Position numbers and translations under genes: made by a program. The notes beneath the pieces were generated by a model that was not told the origin of the DNA, ran no database searches, and was given only the letters and a program-made list of their open reading frames with translations. Positions 22,809 to 32,287 of a stretch of 64,000 bases of DNA are shown here, in pieces. This DNA comes from a virus: positions 1 through 64,000 of the IMG/VR virus record IMGVR_UViG_3300036985_003382; one strand, written 5' to 3'. The first letter of the stretch is position 1. Each line of letters starts with the position of its first letter.

Positions 22809-22939
22809 TAGAAATTATTCAAACAGTTGGTATCTATGGATTAGTTTTTTTAACTTATATATCATTAAAGTTACTAAAAGAGATTCGTGACGTAAAGATA
22901 TACTCTAAAGAGAAGTATGATCGCGAGGGCTGGTTATAA
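22799..22939 (+). CDS. Small single-span membrane protein, 46 residues
   Basis: Frame ATG 22799 to TAA 22939 between terL and portal. It reads MVVIEIIQTVGIYGLVFLTY followed by ISLKLLKEIRDVKIYSKEKYDREGWL: one hydrophobic helix and a charged tail. It overlaps terL by ten bases and the portal ATG as TAATG, filling the gap exactly. This arrangement strongly suggests a real gene. Role unknown; a membrane peptide between terminase and portal is odd. Confidence 0.7.
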   Translation: MVVIEIIQTVGIYGLVFLTYISLKLLKEIRDVKIYSKEKYDREGWL

Positions 22940-25170
22940 TGTACGACATCAGTAAATTGTCAAGTATGGTTCGCGGCAACAAGCCAAGGATGTCTGCGTT
23001 TGAAAAGCCAGACAGTGCCGGTACTATTGGCGCTGAGCTGTTGAAGGATCCTAGATTAGAGGATAAATCTAATTTAGATCTTGATATACAACCAAAAGGT
23101 TGGAAGGTTACTGAAGATTCTGATCCTGAAGAAGCTCGTAAAATTACAAAGTTTGTTCAGACACAATTTGACAGTGCTCAAAAAGCCCGTAACGAAATGG
23201 AACTAGAGTGGGCGTTAGCAACAGCTTTTTTTGAAGGAAGACAATGGCTAAGAGTTGCAAGTCAAGGACGTAACTTAATTAGGTTACAAAATCCAAACGA
23301 GCCAAATCGTTATATGACGGTTAATAAAATTCGTCCGTTAATTGATGGAGTTGTTGGCAAGCTAACTCAATGTGCTCCTGACGCAACCGCAGTTCCGTTA
23401 TCAGATAGTCCTTCAGATAGAGCTGCAAGTGATGAGGCAAACTATATTGCTAAACACTACAATAGAAAATTTCAAAGAGAGACGCAGACAAAAGAGCGTG
23501 TGCGTTGGGCATGTGTCTGCGGGACGTCTTATCTAAAAGTGTTTTGGGATAGCCGTCGTTCACAAGTAGTTCCACAGCTAGACGTTGACGGAGAAACTGT
23601 AGTTGGTCATACGGAAATGCGGGTAGGAGATGTAGTTGAGCAAATACTTCCGGCATTTGATGTATATGTTGATCCATCGGCAAAACGAGATGATGATGTT
23701 CGTTGGATTATTCATGCAATGATCAAACCACTATCGTGGTTTATAGATTCATATGGTGAAATTGGAAAAAAAGTAGAGCCTGACGCAATGACAGGACAAT
23801 ACTCTGGTTATGTAGATGCGTATCTTGACGGTGCTAACTCTGGAGGTAGAGGCTGGGTTCCTGCTGCATCTGCTAATACTACAACATCTGAGCGTAGGAA
23901 AAACGCCGCTGTTGTTTATGAGTATTGGGAAAAGCCAACACAATTATATCCAGAAGGTAGATACATTGTTTCAACTCAGTCAACACTTCTTTATGCTGGT
24001 GTATGGCCATATAAAAAGAAAGATGCATTTCCATTTATTCCATTACGATGGCAACCACGCGCAGGTACGCCGTATGGATATAGTCTTGGATTTGATTTAG
24101 TATCTTTACAAAGTACTTACAATCGCATTTACAGTAGACTACTTGAGCAGTTTGAAGCTCAAAAAGATTATTTACTAATTGAAAAACTTTCTTCTGTTGG
24201 AGCAGATGCTTACGACAAAGAGAGTGACACGGTTGAGGACAAGCACCGCATTTACCGTAAAGTGTATTACGATCGTGGAAGTAGACCGCCAGCGGTTCAA
24301 CGCGCTCCGGGTATTGGCTCAGATCTTTTTCCGCTATTGCAAATGCTTGAAAAAGACATGATGGATGTCGCAGGACTTCATGATGTTAGTCAAGGAATGG
24401 CACAAGCAGGTACACCTGCTGAGTCAGTACGTTTATTGCAGAAGGCTGACAATACTCAGCATTCATATGTTCGAGCTGACATTGAAATTAGTAACGCTCT
24501 TATTAAAGAGTGGGAGGTTAGTTTAATTGAACAGTTTGCGATCGTCCCATTTATTGGAAACATCGAGGGAGGAATGCTCCCCAGAGACCAGATACAGCAG
24601 GGCGTTATGCGGTTTGATGCTTTGCGCAATGGCGGTCGGTATCGGATTGTTTATGTACCGGGGTCCAGTATGGATGAAGGGCCAGACCAAAGATTAAACA
24701 AGTATGCCACGCTACGGCAAATGGGTATCTTTGGTGACCCAATGGATCCGGCAACCAATAGGTTGTTTATTCAGTTGGTCAACATGCCTGAGACAACTAA
24801 GATTCTTGACCACTTAGATGAACAAGAGGCCAAGATGGCCGAAGCGCAGCAACAACAAATGATGATGCAGCAACAAGCGCAGATGGCACAGCAAGGTGAA
24901 CAACAACAGATCATGCAGTTCAATATGGAGATTGAACAAGCTAAGGCTAGTATTGAAATACAACTTGAACAAGCTAAGGCTGGCATTGAGATTGAAAAGA
25001 TTAAGGCACAAATTGCCGCACAACTTGAGGCAGACATTGCACTTGAAACTGCAAAGGCTGGACTTGAGGCGCAATCCAATGAGGATTACGCAATGGTTGA
25101 TATTGGAAAACAGTTTGCTATGAATGATTTCGGCAGTGCATCTGGCACTGATCAAATTGAAGGAGTATAG
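22939..25170 (+). CDS. Portal protein
   Basis: 743 residues, in the range of P22-type portals. The N-terminal half has WALATAFFEGRQWL, NEPNRYMTVNKIRPLIDGVVGKL and YEYWEKP segments typical of podovirus-type portals that form the dodecameric DNA entry ring. Residues about 620-700 are a Gln-rich coiled coil (EAQQQQMMMQQQAQM ... EIEQAKASIEIQLEQAKAGIEIEKIKAQ). The N-terminus SKLSSMVRG resembles that of the 2,087-residue protein. Start set by TAATG overlap. Confidence 0.93.
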   Translation: MYDISKLSSMVRGNKPRMSAFEKPDSAGTIGAELLKDPRLEDKSNLDLDIQPKGWKVTEDSDPEEARKITKFVQTQFDSAQKARNEMELEWALATAFFEGRQWLRVASQGRNLIRLQNPNEPNRYMTVNKIRPLIDGVVGKLTQCAPDATAVPLSDSPSDRAASDEANYIAKHYNRKFQRETQTKERVRWACVCGTSYLKVFWDSRRSQVVPQLDVDGETVVGHTEMRVGDVVEQILPAFDVYVDPSAKRDDDVRWIIHAMIKPLSWFIDSYGEIGKKVEPDAMTGQYSGYVDAYLDGANSGGRGWVPAASANTTTSERRKNAAVVYEYWEKPTQLYPEGRYIVSTQSTLLYAGVWPYKKKDAFPFIPLRWQPRAGTPYGYSLGFDLVSLQSTYNRIYSRLLEQFEAQKDYLLIEKLSSVGADAYDKESDTVEDKHRIYRKVYYDRGSRPPAVQRAPGIGSDLFPLLQMLEKDMMDVAGLHDVSQGMAQAGTPAESVRLLQKADNTQHSYVRADIEISNALIKEWEVSLIEQFAIVPFIGNIEGGMLPRDQIQQGVMRFDALRNGGRYRIVYVPGSSMDEGPDQRLNKYATLRQMGIFGDPMDPATNRLFIQLVNMPETTKILDHLDEQEAKMAEAQQQQMMMQQQAQMAQQGEQQQIMQFNMEIEQAKASIEIQLEQAKAGIEIEKIKAQIAAQLEADIALETAKAGLEAQSNEDYAMVDIGKQFAMNDFGSASGTDQIEGV

Positions 25171-25174
25171 TTAA

Positions 25175-26056
25175 ATGTCTGAAGAGATGGTGATGCGCAC
25201 CTCGGACTCACCAGCCGAGGCACCAGACACGCGGGGTTTTTCTCAGTTGCTTGTAGATAGTACTTCATACGCCAATGAAGATAATGGTGCACCGGCGTTA
25301 AATAGCACAGAAGAAACAGGTGATGTACAAGACTTTTCTTGGCTAGATGATCTAGTAGATACTACCCCCGATCCACAAGATGCAGTTAGGCAGCGTTTAG
25401 CAGAAACATTATCGGCTCAGCATACTCCGGAAAACGTCCCTTACGACCGATTTCGTGAAGTCAATGAGCAAGCAAAAGCTGCTAAAGAACAAGCTTCTAA
25501 CTATGAAAAATGGGCAGAGATTATTACTGCTCTTGAAGCCGATGGATATAAATCCGGCCAAGATTTAAAAGATGCTTGGGCAAGGCAACAAGAAGCAGCT
25601 AATGAAACTCAAATCCGTCAAAAGTATGTTGAGATGGCACAGGCCAACATCATGTCTAATGACGCAGCCCAAGTATCAGCCGATCTTGAAATTCAACGCA
25701 TGAAGTACGATCAGCTGGTTTCCCAAGTGGAAGCCGCTAATCGTGTCCAGAAAATGGATCAAGCTTATAAAGATTTTCCTTATGCACGACGTGGTGAACG
25801 AATTGTAAATAATTTAGTTCAACGTGGTATGGATCCTTTAGAAGCTGCCTCATATGTACATGAAGAAATTTCAAACATGGCAGAATCGCTTGTTCCAGAA
25901 TTAGCTTCATTATTTGAAGCACAGCAACGAGCACCAATTCCAATTGATACGTCGCAGTCAGCTCAACCATTAGTGCAAGACACTACTCCAACTCGTGGAG
26001 CTAGTGGAATTTTCTCAAGGCTAATGGGTATTAGTAAAAATTCATTTGGTGTATAG
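25175..26056 (+). CDS. Candidate scaffolding protein
   Basis: 293 residues between portal and capsid, the usual scaffold position. Acidic N-terminus, a long helical centre (NEQAKAAKEQASNYEKWAEIITALEADG ... QVEAANRVQKMDQAYKDF), and a C-terminus ending FSRLMGISKNSFGV. Scaffold proteins guide prohead assembly and bind capsid through a C-terminal helix. The end carries the same S-x-L-M-G-I-x-K motif as several small proteins at 8-10 kb. Family not recognised by itself; position decides. Confidence 0.8.
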   Translation: MSEEMVMRTSDSPAEAPDTRGFSQLLVDSTSYANEDNGAPALNSTEETGDVQDFSWLDDLVDTTPDPQDAVRQRLAETLSAQHTPENVPYDRFREVNEQAKAAKEQASNYEKWAEIITALEADGYKSGQDLKDAWARQQEAANETQIRQKYVEMAQANIMSNDAAQVSADLEIQRMKYDQLVSQVEAANRVQKMDQAYKDFPYARRGERIVNNLVQRGMDPLEAASYVHEEISNMAESLVPELASLFEAQQRAPIPIDTSQSAQPLVQDTTPTRGASGIFSRLMGISKNSFGV

Positions 26057-26066
26057 GAGATAAGAA

Positions 26067-27134
26067 ATGGCTATTGATTTTAATGGCGCTCTTACATTAG
26101 CAGATCAGGCGATTTTATCTAATGATCCGCTTGTGAAAGAGATCACAAAGAGTTTGCATCAAACGTGGAATGCTGTAAAGGATATTCCTTTTTACACATC
26201 TCCATCGCTTCGACAGATTGGTATGCGCTATACCAATAGTGGTATCCCTCTTCCAAACTGGACTGGAATCAACTCTGAGCCAACCGCAGTTAAGGGTAAG
26301 CCAAAGCAGTATGAAGAGCAGATGTTCCTCCTGCGTAACAAGATTACTATTGATAAGGTTTTACTTGAACAGCCTAACAATATTATTGATCCTGTAGACG
26401 CTCAGGTGCAGATGTTCTTAGAAGGATTTAGTTACGATTTTAATGACAAGTTCATTAATAACGACCCAACTAGTTCTGCACCGGGTAACTCACCTGACTG
26501 TTTCCCCGGACTTAAGTATCGTTTAAACAACGCAGCACAGTTTGACATGGCTACCGACATGACAATCAATGCTGCATCAAACATGTCTCTTGCTAACTTA
26601 CTTGCAACAACTTCAGCTACGGCTGGATCTGGTGCAGCCAATAGATTTATGTTTGACGTCCAGAATTTATTTGACAACATGAATGCACCAGATGGTGATG
26701 GCATCGTCTTGTATGTTTCGGAGCAGGGCAAGAGAATCATTGAAGCAGCCATTCGTGTAATGGGTATTGGTAGTGGTTTTGATATTACGCAGGACAACTA
26801 CGACCGCCCAGTAGAAATGTACAAGAATGCCAAGATTCGTGTTGTTGGACGTAAATCTGATGGTCTGACATCTGTCATTCCAAACGATGTTGCAATTGCC
26901 TCAACCCTTTTGTCTGATGGCACCACTGCTGCATTAACCGGTACAACTACTATGTATGCAGTTCGTTACGGAACTGGATACGTGCAAGGATGGCAGCCTA
27001 AGCCATTTAAGCCTGAGAACCTTGGTCGATCGCAAGAAAACGGAATTATGCATAACATCCTGTTTGAATGGGGATGTGGTCTTTGGATTCCTCACACTCG
27101 TGCAATCGGCAGACTTAATTTCAAGGTCAATTAA
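26067..27134 (+). CDS. Major capsid protein
   Basis: 355 residues. The order NDPLVKEITKSLHQTWNAVKDIPFYT, IPLPNWTGINSEPT, EEQMFLLRNKITIDKVLLEQ and the late GTGYVQGWQPKPF, RSQENGIMHN is that of a phage coat protein, presumably HK97-fold (P22/N4-like size class). TAGGAGA ribosome site nine bases upstream predicts high expression. It follows portal and scaffold, and precedes the head-decoration-like and adaptor genes. Confidence 0.9.
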   Translation: MAIDFNGALTLADQAILSNDPLVKEITKSLHQTWNAVKDIPFYTSPSLRQIGMRYTNSGIPLPNWTGINSEPTAVKGKPKQYEEQMFLLRNKITIDKVLLEQPNNIIDPVDAQVQMFLEGFSYDFNDKFINNDPTSSAPGNSPDCFPGLKYRLNNAAQFDMATDMTINAASNMSLANLLATTSATAGSGAANRFMFDVQNLFDNMNAPDGDGIVLYVSEQGKRIIEAAIRVMGIGSGFDITQDNYDRPVEMYKNAKIRVVGRKSDGLTSVIPNDVAIASTLLSDGTTAALTGTTTMYAVRYGTGYVQGWQPKPFKPENLGRSQENGIMHNILFEWGCGLWIPHTRAIGRLNFKVN

Positions 27135-27148
27135 TAAGGAGATAGATT

Positions 27149-28042
27149 ATGGCTAGAGATTTTAAGACATCATTCCGATTTGGTACAGGCGTGTTAGGCG
27201 CTTCCGCTGGAAACGTACAAGCTCCGGGTACTAACATCACGGCATTTGGAACATCATTTGCAGGTCTTACTGGGACAGCAGCATCTACAACTAATGCTGT
27301 TTCCGGTCAGTTAATTTCCTGTCCGATGGCTTGGGGTGGTTTCACTCAAACAGCTAATCCAAATGGACCTGCTTATGCTGAGGACGTTGCAAACGGAGGT
27401 TCAGTTCTTCCGGGCCATACAAGTCGTAATGATTTGTACGTCATGGTTGACGTAGTAGTAGCAACAACACTTGTTACTGCTCAGACGTTTGTTGTACAAG
27501 CATCTGACGATTCTGTAAGCTGGGTAACAATTGGAACTGGTGATATTACCGTACCGGTAACTAACCCGTCTAATGGTACCGTTGCATTAACTATTGCTGC
27601 TGGTACGTTTAACGTACTAACGGCAAGTGCTGCACACGGATTACAACCGGGAGATTTGCTTGTAGTTACTTCAGTTACTACTTGTAACTTAAGTAATGGA
27701 CATGAAAACGTATTAGCTGTAGCTGGTAATGTGGTTGAAGTTAATACAGTGCCTTCTACAACTACATTTACAATTAAGTATCCGGGTTCGGCGGGGACAA
27801 CACTTAAGAGTAACTCGTATGTTCTTAGTACTTTGCAAGTTATTGCAAGTGGCACACCAGCGCTCACATTTACAAAGACCTCAACAAGTGGAGCAAGTGT
27901 AGGGGCACAGGTGCAAATTGCATTAGCTCCATCTGCAAAGCCTTATATCCGTTTGGCGGCTTTTGGTGGCGCTAGTGCTGCTGGTATTGCAGTAATCCGT
28001 GACGCATACCTCGCGATTGCTCGTACAGGCGTAGCTAGGTAA
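27149..28042 (+). CDS. Head-associated beta protein, possible decoration protein
   Basis: 297 residues, all-beta, Ala/Thr/Gly-rich. N-terminal FKTSFRFGTGVLGASAG; a central Ig-like stretch (FVVQASDDSVSWVTIGT); and an inserted module about 150-220 with AAHGLQPGDLLVV ... TTFTI, also present in the nozzle-like protein. AAGGAG ribosome site. Its place after the coat gene and beta nature suit a decoration or head-fibre protein; not proved. Confidence 0.65.
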   Translation: MARDFKTSFRFGTGVLGASAGNVQAPGTNITAFGTSFAGLTGTAASTTNAVSGQLISCPMAWGGFTQTANPNGPAYAEDVANGGSVLPGHTSRNDLYVMVDVVVATTLVTAQTFVVQASDDSVSWVTIGTGDITVPVTNPSNGTVALTIAAGTFNVLTASAAHGLQPGDLLVVTSVTTCNLSNGHENVLAVAGNVVEVNTVPSTTTFTIKYPGSAGTTLKSNSYVLSTLQVIASGTPALTFTKTSTSGASVGAQVQIALAPSAKPYIRLAAFGGASAAGIAVIRDAYLAIARTGVAR

Positions 28043-28047
28043 CTAAC

Positions 28048-28695
28048 ATGAATCTAGGTCAAATTAAACAGAAAGTCAGAATGATGGGCCGACATTATTT
28101 CGGTTCTGAATCCGATCGTGATCCATTTGGCCTAGAGCATGTTATTTTTGAGTCGGCCAATCAAATAGCCAGAAAGACTGACTGTTTGGTTGGTCGGCGA
28201 TACCTTGACGTTGTTGCTGGAACATCTGATTACTGTGCTCCAGACATTTACAAAATTCGTGTATTAAAAGCAAAAGATGACAGTGGTGATTACTTTCAGC
28301 CAAATCTGCTTTCATATAGTAATCAAATGGTTGATGAGTATAGATATAGAACACCTCAATCAGTTCCAGACGCCATTGTTATTCGCGGTATGAATGCAAT
28401 TATTCTTTACCCAACTCCATCTGTAGCAGTGACGCAAGGACTTTTAGTAGAAGGTTATTCACAACCCGGTACGTATTGGGCATACGACTCAAACGGTGCA
28501 GCTGTACCAAATACAGACGCAACAGAATGCCCATTACCAGACGTTGCACATGATTGCCTTGTGTACTGCACCTTATACATGAGAGCATTGCAGATGCGAG
28601 ATGCTGACGGATTACAGTTATTTAAAACAGAATACCTAGATAGATTAGGCGCTGTTGAATCATTTGCTGCTACATACGCAAGGAGAGCTGTCTAA
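28048..28695 (+). CDS. Head-tail adaptor candidate 1
   Basis: 215 residues. FIESANQIARKTDCLVGRRYLDV-type start (here FESANQIARKTDCLVGRRYL) and a PDAIVIRGMNAIILYPTPS strand region resemble phage gp-adaptor proteins that bind under the portal. C-terminal helix (FKTEYLDRLGAVESFAATYARR). Ends in a TAATG overlap with a similar-sized gene. Adaptor role inferred from pattern and position. Confidence 0.7.
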   Translation: MNLGQIKQKVRMMGRHYFGSESDRDPFGLEHVIFESANQIARKTDCLVGRRYLDVVAGTSDYCAPDIYKIRVLKAKDDSGDYFQPNLLSYSNQMVDEYRYRTPQSVPDAIVIRGMNAIILYPTPSVAVTQGLLVEGYSQPGTYWAYDSNGAAVPNTDATECPLPDVAHDCLVYCTLYMRALQMRDADGLQLFKTEYLDRLGAVESFAATYARRAV

Positions 28696-29405
28696 TGGCT
28701 GTTAGTTTTTCAGACTTGCGATATGAAACGCTCCGTCTTTTAAATGAAACAAATCTTTCAGTAGTGGGCGAAATTGCCACAGGCAATGGAGCCACTGGTG
28801 TAGGTAGTGCCACATATACAATTTCTTCTGATGAAGGTTTACTCGATTTTTTAATTGAAGGCGCAAATGAAATGTGCCGTTCGTGCTGCTATCAAACAGC
28901 AACCGTTGCGTTAACCACGTCAATAGCACGTGTTAGAACTTACGCTGACACCGTTATTTGGTTTCCGCAAATTGCATCTATTGGTGGCACAGCACTAATA
29001 CATACTGGTGAACCAGAGCTATACGCTTACGACACATCCTATACTTTGACAACTGGGACACCAACGCATTGGTTTAGATCTGGTCCATATGACATTGGGC
29101 TATACAAGACACCGACGTCTACTGTTATCGTAACACTAACTGGAGCTAGTACACCTACTGCAATTCTAACAGGCAGTGGAACGTACAGTTTTGCACCAGA
29201 TGACATCTTATTAAAAGCACTACCATGCTATGCAGCATCCAAGCTTGCGTTAAAGAACTTTGATGACCCATCGTTAGTTGGTAGGTCGTTTTGGAAAGAT
29301 TGGTACGATATGTCAAGGCTTACGCTTTGGCAGCAATTGGATAATTCATTAAAGATGTCTGGTGGCCCATTTGCAGTTCCTCCCGTTCAGTTAGGTGGTA
29401 AGTGA
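28695..29405 (+). CDS. Head-tail adaptor candidate 2
   Basis: 236 residues with the same architecture as the preceding protein: N-terminal helix region (LRYETLRLLNE; LLDFLIEGANEMCRSCCYQ), a central beta part with YETGTP-like turns, and C-terminal helices (YAASKLALKNFDDPSLVGRSFW). Likely a paralogue or second ring of the connector. Stop overlaps the next ATG as TGATG. Confidence 0.7.
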   Translation: MAVSFSDLRYETLRLLNETNLSVVGEIATGNGATGVGSATYTISSDEGLLDFLIEGANEMCRSCCYQTATVALTTSIARVRTYADTVIWFPQIASIGGTALIHTGEPELYAYDTSYTLTTGTPTHWFRSGPYDIGLYKTPTSTVIVTLTGASTPTAILTGSGTYSFAPDDILLKALPCYAASKLALKNFDDPSLVGRSFWKDWYDMSRLTLWQQLDNSLKMSGGPFAVPPVQLGGK

Positions 29406-29689
29406 TGGATAAGTTTCAAATTGATTTAAACACGCTGCTTGCTGGATTTGTTGGTTCCCTGATAGGCACTGACTGGAAGAGAGTCAAGAATGTAATCCAA
29501 GGGGCTATCACAGTCTTGTCTGGTACAGCATCTGCAATTTACTTGACCCCTATGGTTGCTAAACAAATTGGATGGGAGCAACCCCATCAAATGATTGGCT
29601 TATCCTTTCTGCTTGGCACACTTGGTCTTAGAACTGTTCAAGCTTTTAACATCCTTATTGAGAAGGCTCTTAAGAAGGTTAGTGAGTAG
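29405..29689 (+). CDS. Holin-like membrane protein
   Basis: 94 residues from the ATG at 29405. Hydrophobic stretches at about 10-21, 32-50 (AITVLSGTASAIYLTPMVA) and 62-80 (MIGLSFLLGTLGLRTVQAF). The LAGFVGSLIG ... GTASAIYLTPMVAK ... FLLGTLGLR pattern resembles small phage holins that permit lysin release. It is far from the lysin gene at 56.6 kb but on the same transcript. An alternative role in entry cannot be excluded. Confidence 0.65.
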   Translation: MDKFQIDLNTLLAGFVGSLIGTDWKRVKNVIQGAITVLSGTASAIYLTPMVAKQIGWEQPHQMIGLSFLLGTLGLRTVQAFNILIEKALKKVSE

Positions 29690-30844
29690 ATGGCTCTAAC
29701 AGAAATTGACTTTCTGTATCCTCGCGTCATCATGCCTCAAGGTGGTGCTATTACTGCTGCTACAAACATTGCAATAAACGGTACTGGAGACATACAAGTA
29801 TGGATCTGTCAAGCAGACGAAGACATGACCATAACTGCTGTAGGGTGTCATGTTACTACTAGGACTGGCAGCCCCGGCAACACAGCTACTGGCTTGCGAT
29901 TGGGTATTACGTATATTAATCCAACGACAGGTTTTCCAACAACATCACCTACACCCACATGGGCAAACGCTACATTTAGTGGTGCAGCTGGAACCGCTTA
30001 TCAGGAGTTTAATGCCACGACCGGCATTACGCAGAACCAAAATTTAATTGCTACATTAACAACACCAGTAACAATTACAAGAGGAACTGTATTCGGTATT
30101 TGTGCTGACGCTAATGCTGGTACGTGGGCTGCTGGAAATGACTTTATAAATATACGTACAGGATTTGTATCTACGTATCCATCATATAACTTTCCATACA
30201 GTACTGGGATTCTTACTAGTGGTACTAATGTTGACAACACCGTAGACTGCCCAACCTTTTTATACAGGTCATCGACTAAGACCTACGGGCAGCCATATGA
30301 AACAGTAGCTTCATTAAACAATAACAGTGGGTCTACGCCAGATGAGTACGGAATGTACTTTAGGTTTCCAACTGGCACTGCTAGTTCTTACCAGATTTCT
30401 GGAATTAGATTAGGTTGTTTAGTAGCAGCTAACTTTGATGTCATTCTTTACGGCACAGATGGAACGACAGTTTTAGCATCTGTTACAGCAGACGTTGATA
30501 TTCAAAATCAAACAACTCATGGTGTATATAATTATCTCTTTACTGGAACAACGCTACCAACATTAACAGCTGGATCGTATTACAGGTTAGTTGTGCGTCC
30601 TTCCACTGGTACAGCTATGGGGCCTGTGCAGTATTTTACGTTTAGGACAGATGCTGATAAGACTGCTATTCTTGGCTCTGCTGACGATGTTCAATACACA
30701 TCACGTACCAATGCTGGTGCATGGACACAAGACACTAACCGTTTGTTTGCTATGCAAGCAATAGTTGTTACTCTTGATCAAGGTACTGGATCGGCTGGTG
30801 GTATGTTAGTTCATCCCGGTATGACTGGCGGAATGAGAGGCTAA
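29690..30844 (+). CDS. Tail or fibre protein, all-beta
   Basis: 384 residues, Thr/Gly/Ala-rich and beta throughout: GTGDIQVWICQADEDMTITAVGCHV, ITRGTVFGICADANAGTW, YYRLVVRPSTGTAMG. Looks like a jelly-roll or fibre-associated adhesin seen in aquatic phages. ATG follows the previous stop directly. Receptor binding is inferred only from context. Confidence 0.65.
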   Translation: MALTEIDFLYPRVIMPQGGAITAATNIAINGTGDIQVWICQADEDMTITAVGCHVTTRTGSPGNTATGLRLGITYINPTTGFPTTSPTPTWANATFSGAAGTAYQEFNATTGITQNQNLIATLTTPVTITRGTVFGICADANAGTWAAGNDFINIRTGFVSTYPSYNFPYSTGILTSGTNVDNTVDCPTFLYRSSTKTYGQPYETVASLNNNSGSTPDEYGMYFRFPTGTASSYQISGIRLGCLVAANFDVILYGTDGTTVLASVTADVDIQNQTTHGVYNYLFTGTTLPTLTAGSYYRLVVRPSTGTAMGPVQYFTFRTDADKTAILGSADDVQYTSRTNAGAWTQDTNRLFAMQAIVVTLDQGTGSAGGMLVHPGMTGGMRG

Positions 30845-30845
30845 C

Positions 30846-32066
30846 ATGAGTAAACGATGGATTAAATCTGGCTCAACTTCTCAGACCATAGATATCTTTG
30901 TGTTGAACTCATCAAGTACAGTTGGAGCTGGTTTAACTGGATTAGTATTTAACTCAGCTGGTCTAAGTTGTTACTACCGTAAAGGCGCGTTAGGAGCTGC
31001 AACACCAGTCACGCTGGCTACTCTTGCGTTAATTACAACACCATGGGCAACTGGTGGATTTAAAGAAGTAGATGCTTCAACTATGCCCGGCCTCTATAGA
31101 TTTGATATACCTAATGCTGCATTAGATACCGCTGGTATAACTGTTATCTATTTTAAAGGAGCAACCAACATGGCTCCTGTTGTGCTTGAGATTGAAGTTG
31201 TAGCAGTTGATGTGTTTGACGGCGTACGAATGGGGTTGACCTCACTTCCAAACGCTGTTGCTGGCGCACTTAATGGTGTTCCGCTATCAGTTGCTGCGGG
31301 TGGTGCTGTAAACACGTTGCAGATCAACGGTACTGCACAGACAGCTCGTGACATTGGTGCATCTGTATTGCTTTCTCCGGGTACTGGAACAGGTCAGTTA
31401 TCCTTGTCCGCAGGTGCCGTAACCGTAGGCACAAACAACGATAAGGGTTCTTACTCATTAACTACATCGCAGACGTTTAATACGACTGGAAGCGTTGGTT
31501 CAGTGACTAGTGCATTAGGTGCAGCTGCTATTCAGTCTATATGGGATCGGCCAACAACTAACCTTACAGTATTAACCTCTGTTGGAAAATTACTAGTAGA
31601 CAACTTAAACGCTACGGTTTCTTCACGATCAACGCTTGTAGCCACTGATGTCTGGTCAGCAACAACCAGAACGATAACTGGCAACGGTGATAAGACTGGC
31701 TATTCATTAGCAACCGCTCCTCCTACTGCTGCTGCAATTGCAGATGCAGTGTGGGACGAAGTTTTATCAGGTCATTTAACTGCTGGTACAACAGGTCTAG
31801 CGTTGAATTCTACTTCGACAGGAACTGCTCCAACTGCAATACAAATAGCGGACGCTATACTTAATAGAAAGTTAGACAGTACTGGTAGTGGAACGGACAC
31901 ATTAGACGAACGAACTGTGCGATCTGCTATGCGAGCAATGCGTAATAAAGTCTCTGTAGCCACTGGTACTATGACTGTATACAAAGAGGATGACTCAACT
32001 GTTGCATGGAATGGAACAGTAAGTAACACGTCAGATGTAACGGTTGATCCTACAGGAGGTGCATAA
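30846..32066 (+). CDS. Tail protein with BppU-like N-terminus and shared C-terminal module
   Basis: 406 residues. The N-terminal 130 residues (TVIYFKGATNMAPVVLEIEVV at the end) are a BppU-like beta sandwich used in tail adhesion devices. The C-terminus IADAILNRKLDSTGSG ... ERTVRSAMRAMRNKV ... MTVYKEDDSTVAWN is paralogous to the end of the protein encoded at 33402. Stop overlaps the next ATG as TAATG. Confidence 0.75.
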   Translation: MSKRWIKSGSTSQTIDIFVLNSSSTVGAGLTGLVFNSAGLSCYYRKGALGAATPVTLATLALITTPWATGGFKEVDASTMPGLYRFDIPNAALDTAGITVIYFKGATNMAPVVLEIEVVAVDVFDGVRMGLTSLPNAVAGALNGVPLSVAAGGAVNTLQINGTAQTARDIGASVLLSPGTGTGQLSLSAGAVTVGTNNDKGSYSLTTSQTFNTTGSVGSVTSALGAAAIQSIWDRPTTNLTVLTSVGKLLVDNLNATVSSRSTLVATDVWSATTRTITGNGDKTGYSLATAPPTAAAIADAVWDEVLSGHLTAGTTGLALNSTSTGTAPTAIQIADAILNRKLDSTGSGTDTLDERTVRSAMRAMRNKVSVATGTMTVYKEDDSTVAWNGTVSNTSDVTVDPTGGA

Positions 32067-32287
32067 TGACAACTGTTTTAAAAAATGTTGAGTACATTCG
32101 TGTAACATCTCCTGTTCCAAACTGGATCATTAAGGCAGATGTGTATGACACGGAAGGCAACAAGGTTGCTGACTTTGGGCCAGATGGAACAGATATCAAT
32201 GGCTGGTGGAACAGTCAGCCGGAAAACTTTCAACTTGACATTCTCGGTATGTTTATTACATACATCAAAGATGACGTGACTCCGTAA
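32066..32287 (+). CDS. Small tail-cluster protein
   Basis: 73 residues: WIIKADVYDTEGNKVADFGPDGTDINGWWNSQ. No family named; beta-rich and acidic. Overlaps both neighbours by one base, so it is made in step with the tail proteins and is probably a structural or chaperone component. Confidence 0.65.
   Translation: MTTVLKNVEYIRVTSPVPNWIIKADVYDTEGNKVADFGPDGTDINGWWNSQPENFQLDILGMFITYIKDDVTP

Noticed and set aside
24771-25155. Leftward Cys/Leu-rich frames opposite the portal C-terminus
   Set aside because: They mirror the Gln-rich coiled coil (CAA/CAG codons) of the portal and have no other support.
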